A stretch of DNA of 25,461 nt. Source: Glomus cerebriforme. Lineage: Eukaryota > Glomeromycota > Glomeromycetes > Glomerales > Glomeraceae. The position numbers were made by a program, and so were the translations under genes. The notes under the pieces were generated by a model. The model worked only from the letters and a program-made list of their open reading frames with translations. It had not been told where the DNA came from and did no database searches. Shown piece after piece: positions 19,124 through 25,461 of the stretch. Location: the NCBI GenBank assembly GCA_003550305.1, contig QKYT01000745.1:7090-32550 (forward strand), written 5' to 3'. Positions within the stretch are counted from its first letter, which is position 1; every line of letters begins with the position of its first letter.

Positions 19124-19915
19124 AATGTTTCAATTAAAAGAATTACTAAACAAATTAAATAACAGTTTCAAAACTGAAATATTAAGAATTAACTTTAAAT
19201 CATTTTGCATCCCTAATGCAGATTACTATAAAGATGTTAACAAACACTATTCTGCAAAACTAAAGAAAAATTCTTTTATGAATTATTTCTAAGATACTTA
19301 AAAGAGTTAGTATTAACCCATTTTATTAAATTATAATTTGAAAAAAGATATACAAACATGTCTATATCCCAATTTATTTGTTTTTGGATACAAAAAAAAA
19401 TTGCAAATGTTGAAAAAATTAATAAATATATTGCTCTTTTTTTAGACAAATTTTCAGAACTTGTTTGGAATAGTCTAAAAAATGATTAAACTTCTAAAAA
19501 AGAAATAAATCAGTTTTGGGCTGTTTACAAAAATGGTATAGTGCAATTAAGCATTTTAGATGAACAGGATCTTTCAGAATTTGATAACTGGTTTAGTAAT
19601 AACAATAATGATGATAACAATATCAATGATAAAATTACAACTATTAAAGAGCGAGAACAAGACCTTTGTTGTAATAGATGGAGGAGAGGTATTTCTTTTT
19701 TATTTTATTATACAAGAACATTTATTAACATTTATTTTTTTTTCTTTTTTTGTAGGAATGAACTCTTCGGCTTAGCTCTTGAAGGTAAATGGGATAAAGA
19801 GAAAGGAAGGTATTTTTTTATTATAATTCAATACAAGAATATTACTAATATTCTTTTTTTTTCTTTTTGTAGGAGTGACCCTTTACCCACTTTTAATTAC
19901 AGTATATAAAATTTA
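19124..19915 (+). pseudogene. Broken unrecognised gene with two look-alike introns
   Basis: A first ORF from ATG 19124 reads 55 residues (MFQLKELLNKLNNSF...) to TAA. A second from ATG 19358 has 43 residues to TAA 19487-19489. The same frame then continues as KKEINQFWAVYKNGIVQL and SILDEQDLSEFDNWF, a run of Asn/Asp, and KEREQDLCCNRWRR. Two intron-like blocks follow, beginning GTATTT at about 19689 and 19810 and ending TTTTTGTAG at about 19755 and 19872, with a 55-bp piece between (NELFGLALEGKWDKEKG) and a short end (SDPLPTFNYSI, stop). No single frame joins everything, so I read it as a decayed gene. No family is recognised. Confidence 0.4.
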
Positions 19916-19916
19916 T

Positions 19917-20185
19917 AAAAAATCTGGTGAATCTGGTGAATCTGATGATATAAATAGATTATCAGATTGATTAGATATCCGTTAAACCATCTGGTCAATT
20001 CAGTAGTACAAACAGATCAATTTGAATTTAATCAATTTTTAGATGAATGATTAGATATCTGGATTAACCAAATTTTGGAGCATACCTCTAGCTTATTGAA
20101 TATAGAAAATTTTTACTTTAGTGTAATTTTTTTTTGCTTATTTAAAGAATTAAATTTAAAATAGTCAGTATTTTATATGCGTAGT
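19917..20185. other. Spacer with short direct repeats
   Basis: AATCTGGTG repeats in a row at about 19921-19941, and GATTAGATATC occurs twice (about 19968 and 20049). There is no coding signal. Confidence 0.4.
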
Positions 20186-21983
20186 AGAATATATAAATTT
20201 TTTTTTTTTTTTTTTGAAGACAAGCTGACAAAGCCAACACTTTATTAGATACTTATTGAAAGTCTTTGAAAGAAATACATAATGTAAATTAAAGCATCGC
20301 TAGCAGAGATGAACCCTCACACTATAAGAGTAGAAAAGCTCAGCATGTCGCACTTATGCTATATAGGTCCTCAGAGGGAGCCCGCTTACCGGTTCTCCTT
20401 AGATAAGAAATACTCTGAATCATACCCATACCCCAGTGTCAGAAAATAAATAAAAAGAAAACTTCAACCACATTTTCCGAATCTTCCTATCAAATGGAAC
20501 TTCTTTCGTCCAGTTTGCCTGAATCTCCCCTCAATCACCTGGATCTTCTAACTGGCACGAAACATTGACAAATTTCTAGAAATCGGATGCCAGTACCAAT
20601 TTTCAGAGCAAAAGAAGCCCTCTCTACACATACTTAAGTCTTCAAATTAGTACGAAACGTTATAATAGAACTAATCTATTTTAAGAAATGTTATAGAAGC
20701 CGGCTACTAATATCAACCTCCAGGAAGAAGTAACCTACCTAATTAAAAACTAACACTAAGATACAAAAGAAGAAACTAAATAATCCTATCTCTGTTCCTC
20801 TACCCCACCGATACTGATACCAAAGTCGCCCTAACAGATACTCCAGATGAATCGAGTCGACTNCTGATACTGTTTCGTCTGAAGGCCATCACTTAGTATC
20901 TATCCAACCAACAAACTCCGTACTGATGGTAGTCCTTCAGAATAGGCCAATTCCTCATGGCACCGCCAGGCATTCTCCCGAGAATCGAGTCGACTGCTTA
21001 CCAAAGAGTGAATACGTCTTCTGACCTTGATTGCCCAGCTTGTTCCTATCGAAGAATCTTTATCCTTGATATACCTATTGCAAAAAACACAACCAAGCAA
21101 CCGGAACTACCCTCCAATTACCCTACGTTAACATACCCTGACCGCGCTTACCCATGTCTTCCGCACCTTTTNAACTTTTTATTAATTTTTCTAATAACAC
21201 CTATCTATGACGTCACCTTAAGGGGCAAAAAATAGGGATCACCATCTGTAAAACAAATAACCATGAAATGTAACAACAAGGGAACTAATCATCAACAGAT
21301 GATTAGCTGTCAATCAAAATATCAGGTACCCCTCCATCTCCCGTCAGAAATCCAAATCAATAGCACAAAAAACAAATAATAAACCCAAGGAAGTAAATAT
21401 GCTGGCACCAAAGAACATACAGAAAACTACCAGTTCGGCATCTGACCTCACGAGCACCTAAAACCATGATGTCCTACCACTTTCCACCAACAAAACGATA
21501 ATAAAATTAAGGTAAAATTCACCAAACATAAATACCAGAAAAGCCTCTCCCTGCTGAGCCAAGCCCATACGACAACTCAGTGAAAAACCACTTCACTTCC
21601 AAAGAAACTCCACGCTAGGCCTGCTCTAGGGTCCACCTAAAACAGCCACAAGTCCAACCCATCCGTCTTGTGCACGTAAAGCGTACCTTAGAATACCAAA
21701 CGGCCGCTCGGGTATCAACTTAAGAGAAAGACGTAAGTGACTGAAAATTATGTTGACCTGACTTGCGAAGAAACTTGGTATGCCAGACACTAAATAATAA
21801 ACTTTCTAAACCTCTCTAGTTAAGTCTAACGTCGTAGAGCAACTTTTCCTATGACTAAAAGACCGCTTTCTTAGAGCAAAACGGCCAAAAAGCGCAACTT
21901 TTCTTTCCAAAACTTCTTCAGAGAAATGGGCGTAGGGATCAGCAGGGAGAGTTGCCCCAATTTTTTTGAGAATATATAAATTT
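20186..21983 (-). mobile_element. Retroposon copy 1, poly(A) tail and 15-bp target duplication
   Basis: The duplication AGAATATATAAATTT stands at 20186-20200 and 21969-21983. The body 20201-21968 begins with a T run (to 20215), that is, a poly(A) tail on the minus strand. An AATAAA (plus 20241-20246) sits 24 bases before that tail. This is the signature of target-primed insertion of a polyadenylated transcript, as with LINEs, SINEs and processed retrocopies. The body is much less AT-rich than its surroundings and has no long ORF or RT motif, so it is non-autonomous or derived from a noncoding RNA. Ns at 20863 and 21172 suggest other copies. The minus-strand frame near the 5' end (GATLPADPYAHFSEEVLERK) is open for about 50 codons only. 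Confidence 0.85.
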
Positions 21984-22007
21984 GATAACTTAGTAATATG
22001 TTTGTAT

Positions 22008-22435
22008 AGTAGAAACTTATTTTTTTTTTTTTTTGAAGACAAGCTGACAATGCCAAAACTTTATTAGATACATATTAAAACCTCAAAAAGGTATATATGA
22101 AAATTAAAGAAATGCTAGCAGAGATAAACCCTCACACTAAAAAGTAGAAAAGCCTAGCATGTCGCACTTATGTCATATAGGTCCTCAGAGGGAGCCCGAT
22201 TACCAGTTCTCCTTAGATAAGAAATACTCTGAATCACCCCCATATCCCAGTGCCAGAAACTAAATAAATAACTTCAATCACAATTCCCGAATCTTCCTGT
22301 CAAAAGAAACCTCTTTTACCCAGTTTGCCTGAATCTCCCCGCAAACTCATAGGGTCTTCAAACTGGCACGAAACATTGACAAATTTCTAGAAATCGGATG
22401 CCAGTACCAATTTCCAGAGAGTAGAAACTTATTTT
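22008..22435 (-). mobile_element. Retroposon copy 2, 5'-truncated, 16-bp target duplication
   Basis: AGTAGAAACTTATTTT occurs at 22008-22023 and 22420-22435. Between them is a T run (to 22034) and about 385 bp clearly similar to the tail-proximal part of copy 1 (20216-20605), including AAGACAAGCTGACAA, GTCCTCAGAGGGAGCCCG and ATTTCTAGAAATCGGATGCC. The similarity stops at CCAGTACCAATTTCCAGAG, whereas copy 1 continues for another 1.36 kb, so this copy is truncated at its 5' end, as usual for target-primed reverse transcription. The AATAAA (plus 22060-22065) is kept. It inserted only 25 bp from copy 1. Confidence 0.88.
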
Positions 22436-22453
22436 GAAATATATAGAATATGT

Positions 22454-22712
22454 TGTATAACTAAGGTTGCCTGCCTAAACCTCTTCAAAATCCTACGATT
22501 AGTTTCATTAAAATTTTACTATAGATTTATTATAGTTTCAGCAGAATTTTGGCAGTTTCAGCAATTATAATAGGTTTTAGCAGTTTTGCTTTTCTCTAGA
22601 GTTTTGCCAGTTTTTTAATATAACTTTAATATAGTTTTGGCAGAATTTCACTTTTTGGCAAAACACCATTTTGCCTAAACCCTAGGTTTCGGCAAGCAAC
22701 CTTATGTATAAC
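22454..22712. mobile_element. hAT-type MITE (243 bp) with perfect 8-bp duplication
   Basis: The element 22462-22704 has 20-base inverted ends, TAAGGTTGCCTGCCTAAACC against TAAGGTTGCTTGCCGAAACC, with two mismatches. TGTATAAC flanks it exactly at 22454-22461 and 22705-22712. The duplication length fits hAT; the end sequence differs from the CAGGG type at 8821. The interior repeats TTTCAGCAG/TTTTGGCAG/TTTTAGCAG motifs, including two copies of ATAGTTT..GGCAGAATTT-like sequence, possibly subterminal binding sites. There is no ORF. The perfect duplication suggests a fairly recent insertion. Confidence 0.87.
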
Positions 22713-22788
22713 GTCAAATATTTTAAAAATATACCCCTTAAAATTAAAGACATGTAAACAAAATTAATATGTAAATTTAATATATGAT

Positions 22789-22890
22789 AGTATAATAAAA
22801 TCTAATCTATTTTATATATAAAGTGTAATAAAATTTAATCTATTTTTATACGTGATTGTGCAATAAAATTATATATAATCGCATAACAAA
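22789..22890. repeat. Tandem repeat, about 33-34 bp unit, nearly three copies
   Basis: Units start AGTATAATAAAATCTAATC (22789), AGTGTAATAAAATTTAATC (22822) and TTGTGCAATAAAATTATA (about 22856). Confidence 0.65.
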
Positions 22891-23122
22891 TTTTTATGTG
22901 ATAAAGTCTAAAATATATATATGTCTGCATAATACCAAAAATGATATATAAAATATGAAAATGGAAGGGGTAGGAGTGAGGGAAAATAAGTATTTTTTCT
23001 TTTTCCAAATTTTTGTTTTTACAATACTATTTCTGTATCAATTATTAAAATTTGCATCTAATTTACTTAGTAACATTTTTACAATTTTTGATATTTTTTT
23101 ATAGTAAAATTTGACATTTTTT
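22891..23122. other. AT-rich spacer
   Basis: Low-complexity DNA before the larger tandem repeat. Nothing else supported. Confidence 0.4.
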
Positions 23123-23553
23123 AACTGTTGTATAATTTTAAAATTTGAATATTATATGCAATTTTGTTTACTCTACAACTTTAATTAATCTACCAATTTT
23201 GAGTTTAATATAAAGAAACTGCTAAAATGCAAAATCAGATTGAATACAAAAGTTAATCGTAAGTCTTAACTATCTATTATACTTTTAAAATTTAAGTATT
23301 ATGTGTAATTTTATTTGCTCTACAACTTTACTTAATCTCAAAAAGTAGGTTTTGAATGCTAATTTTGAGTTTAATATAGAAAAACTGCTAAAAATACAAA
23401 ATTAGAGTACAAAAGTTAATCATAAGCCTTAACTATTTGTTGTATACTTTTGAAATTTGAGTATTTCATGTAATTTTATTTGCTCTACAACTTTACTTAA
23501 TCTTATAAAGTAGNTTTTAAATGCNAATTTTGAGTTTAATATAGAGAAACTAC
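23123..23553. repeat. Tandem repeat, about 145-165 bp unit, three copies
   Basis: Units begin near 23123, 23268 and 23431. Each contains GTAATTTTATTTGCTCTACAA or a close form, then CTTTACTTAATCT, AATTTTGAGTTTAATATA and a further block ending in AAAGTTAATCATAAG (lost in the third). The unit spacing (145, 163) differs because of small insertions. The third unit is truncated and holds two Ns. A 15-base repeat GTTTACTTAGCAGAG occurs twice just after (about 23588 and 23628). Confidence 0.8.
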
Positions 23554-24560
23554 AAATTTTACTTAATATATATAAGTCACAAAACAGTTTACTTAGCAGA
23601 GCCAAATTTTCTTAAGTCATAATGAGAGTTTACTTAGCAGAGTTGAAAATAGTTTGCTTATGAATTTTAAAATTTTTATCTGACCTATATATAGATTGTT
23701 CGAGATCATGCTACATTATTTTATTTCAATTTGATTAAAAATATTATTTTTATGAAGAATTCTTTTTAAAGTAATTTGACTTACATTTGTTAAAGTGAAG
23801 TAATAAAATCTTTATACAATTCTTTAATATTAATTTTACAATTTTTATTAAAAATTCGTATTAAATGACAATTATCTCTTTCTATTATAATAGGTTATTT
23901 ACTATTTCAAGGAGAAAGTACTTTACAGAAACCCGGTGTTTTGTCACCAATCAGTTAAGTAATCATCAATTTTTAGTCTATAGTTCATATCAATTATATA
24001 ACTGAATATTATTTCAGTGATTATATAATGAATTGTCACAAAAATGTGAAAAATAGGATACCTATTCATTTCGAAACTGTAGTGAATTTTAATAAATATA
24101 TTAAATAAAAACAATTAATGTAGTAAATTAGTAGAATAATCTAGTTTAATAAGCGTATAATAAATTTTGATGATTAAAATTTAACTATAAAATGAATAAA
24201 TTGATAAATATAATAGAAAAATTAATTGTTTATATAGAAAAATTAATTATATAAATAAAAAATTTAGCGATGTATAAAATAATTATAAACATTGTAAATA
24301 AAATAATTAATAAAATTTATTNGCAATTTGCTTAATTANTTTCATTTCATTTTTACATTTTTTTAAAAACTATGCTAAAATAAAGTAAAAAAAAATTATA
24401 ATTTTAAATTACTAGCAAAATTTTTTCCATTTTGCGATGGTATTGCAATATTTTTCGTTATTTTATCCAGAGTTTTCATTTTTTCAGTGTTTCTGGATGA
24501 ATAATTGATGGCAAACGTATGCCGAATAAATCTGCATAAATAAGGAAGCAAATTTTATGC
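23554..24560. other. AT-rich stretch downstream of the right-end gene
   Basis: No gene seen. TAGAAAAATTAATTRTWTA occurs twice at about 24216-24255. The region before 24560 would be the 3' untranslated end of the minus-strand gene. Confidence 0.45.
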
Positions 24561-25461
24561 CTATAATTCCTCCATATTAGTGGTGTTTAACCACTGACTT
24601 AGCACATGAACAGTCACAGACTCATCCACGAAAGTGATAATTTCTTTTTTTTGTAATGGATTTGCCAAATTGCTGTAATTAACAATTAAAGATTATTGTT
24701 TAAACATGGAAAAGAAATATTATATAGTAATAAAAAAACTCAAATACCTTTTTTTCTTGAAATTATTAATTAAATCAATGACACTATTGACCAATTTATT
24801 ATGAAAGTCACCAAAGTGCCTATTTGCTGTGTGAATCCATTCTATACCTTCAGCAGAATTAAGATCACACTTGATAACTTTATGTATTAATTCTTCGAAC
24901 ATGACTTTCTGAGGATTTCAGACATGAAGGAAGAGATATTTCAGTTCCTTCAAAAAATTATGGCAAGACTTCAACTTGCTTCCTTGATCTTGTGATGCAA
25001 TTAAGGTCCCAGGAGTGGTAAAAGACATAAAATGTAATCCATCTACAACTGGCATTTGCATAGACAAATGCATATTATTTGCCAGTTGCAGAATATTAGG
25101 GTTTATGCATAATCACGAACATAACTGATATATCGTCATTTCGTTAAAAGGTGAAGGGACGCTTTCATCAGTCATGTTGAAGTTATATTGCGAAGTATTA
25201 TATATGTTATGACCAATATTCATCGTATTGTCTTTTGGACTTAAAGGTATCAGTCTTGGCCTTGAAGTTCTTGAAGTAATATAGCTAAATGAACTATTTG
25301 CTCTTGAATCTGGAATTGCTGATATCATTTTTGAAGTACTATTTGAAGGAGTGATTTCATTCCTTAATTCTAGAACTAGTATCGGTCTATTTGAAGGAAT
25401 ATCATTAATCTGATTGATTGGATTATTAGCTCTTGAATCGGGAACTATCTTTCTGGTTAAA
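24561..25461 (-). pseudogene. Unrecognised gene, 3' part, two in-frame TGA codons
   Basis: The minus-strand frame is open from the window edge down to 24748, apart from TGA at 25115-25113 and 24920-24918. A clean intron (24747-24673, GTATTT...TTACAG) joins it in frame to 24672-24561, which ends TAG. The protein is Ser/Asn/Pro-rich at its start, with a repeated element (IVPDSRANN and AIPDSRANS, 43 codons apart). After the first TGA it is more globular (PNILQLANNMHLSMQMPVVD, TTPGTLIASQDQGSK, EELIHKVIKCDLN, EWIHTANRHFGDFHNKLV, FVDESVTVHVLSQWLN). No family is recognised. The working intron and the unbroken frame suggest a gene that was functional until recently or has been damaged only by transitions. 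The 5' end lies outside. Confidence 0.6.
24673..24747 (-). other. Intron of the right-end gene
   Basis: 75 bp, GTATTTGAG...TTAATTACAG on the minus strand. It splits an AG|C codon, and the frame is kept into a 37-codon last exon. Confidence 0.65.

Noticed and set aside
20900..21235. Overlapping ORFs on both strands within retroposon copy 1
   Set aside because: They are short and on opposite strands. The insertion signature and lack of RT motifs point to noncoding sequence.
21806..22056. Minus-strand ORFs of 61-78 codons across the 5' end of copy 1
   Set aside because: They start in DNA outside the retroposon (in the next copy's tail region), so the ORF is a junction artefact. The inner 50 codons might reflect a source gene but are too short to call.
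1..25461. CRISPR array, tRNA or rRNA genes
   Set aside because: No regularly spaced short repeats with unique spacers, no recognisable tRNA B box with matching cloverleaf arms, and no conserved rRNA blocks were seen. The tandem repeats are direct, contiguous and AT-rich.

Overview
The window looks like nuclear DNA of an arbuscular mycorrhizal fungus (Glomeromycotina, most like Rhizophagus). The reasons are extreme AT richness, short fungal introns of about 63-75 bp (GT...AG), a protein kinase gene with the N-terminal Cys-pair and GNxxIDxxIQ...EWIPYxxF signature of the very large kinase family of these fungi, a SPRY gene of the same style, and dense transposon debris. No species can be proven from the sequence alone. 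Single Ns are scattered and fall mostly in multicopy sequence.

Layout. 1-5861 is the 3' four fifths of a Ty3/Gypsy LTR retrotransposon on the + strand: gag end with a CCHC knuckle, one in-frame TAG, protease-RT-RNase H, a damaged Cys/His-rich spacer, a separate integrase ORF, an extra ORF after integrase, a polypurine tract and a 3' LTR. 5867-8812 is AT-rich DNA with no gene I can support. 8821-9165 is a hAT-type MITE with an 8-bp target duplication. 9538-10898 (-) is a two-exon kinase gene whose catalytic-loop Asp is replaced by His. About 11800-12846 (+) is a decayed aldo-keto reductase. 12986-14133 (+) is an intact five-exon SPRY-domain gene. 14700-16480 holds fragments, including a MULE-like transposase end with a SWIM-like zinc motif and a Tc1/mariner transposase end. 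17730-18083 and 18288-18676 are two inverted-repeat elements, the second flanked by TA. 19124-19915 is a broken unrecognised gene with two look-alike introns. 20186-22435 carries two copies of one poly(A)-tailed retroposon, each with its own 15-16 bp target duplication. 22462-22704 is a second hAT-type MITE with a perfect 8-bp duplication. 22789-23553 has tandem repeats. 24561-25461 (-) is the 3' part of an unrecognised gene with one good intron and two in-frame TGA codons.

No operon-like or defence system is visible. Only the kinase and SPRY genes look intact, and they are unrelated single genes. The clearest original signals are the target-duplication-bounded mobile elements, the odd coding layout of the Ty3 element, the HRD-to-HHH kinase, and the recurrence of in-frame TGA in otherwise open frames.
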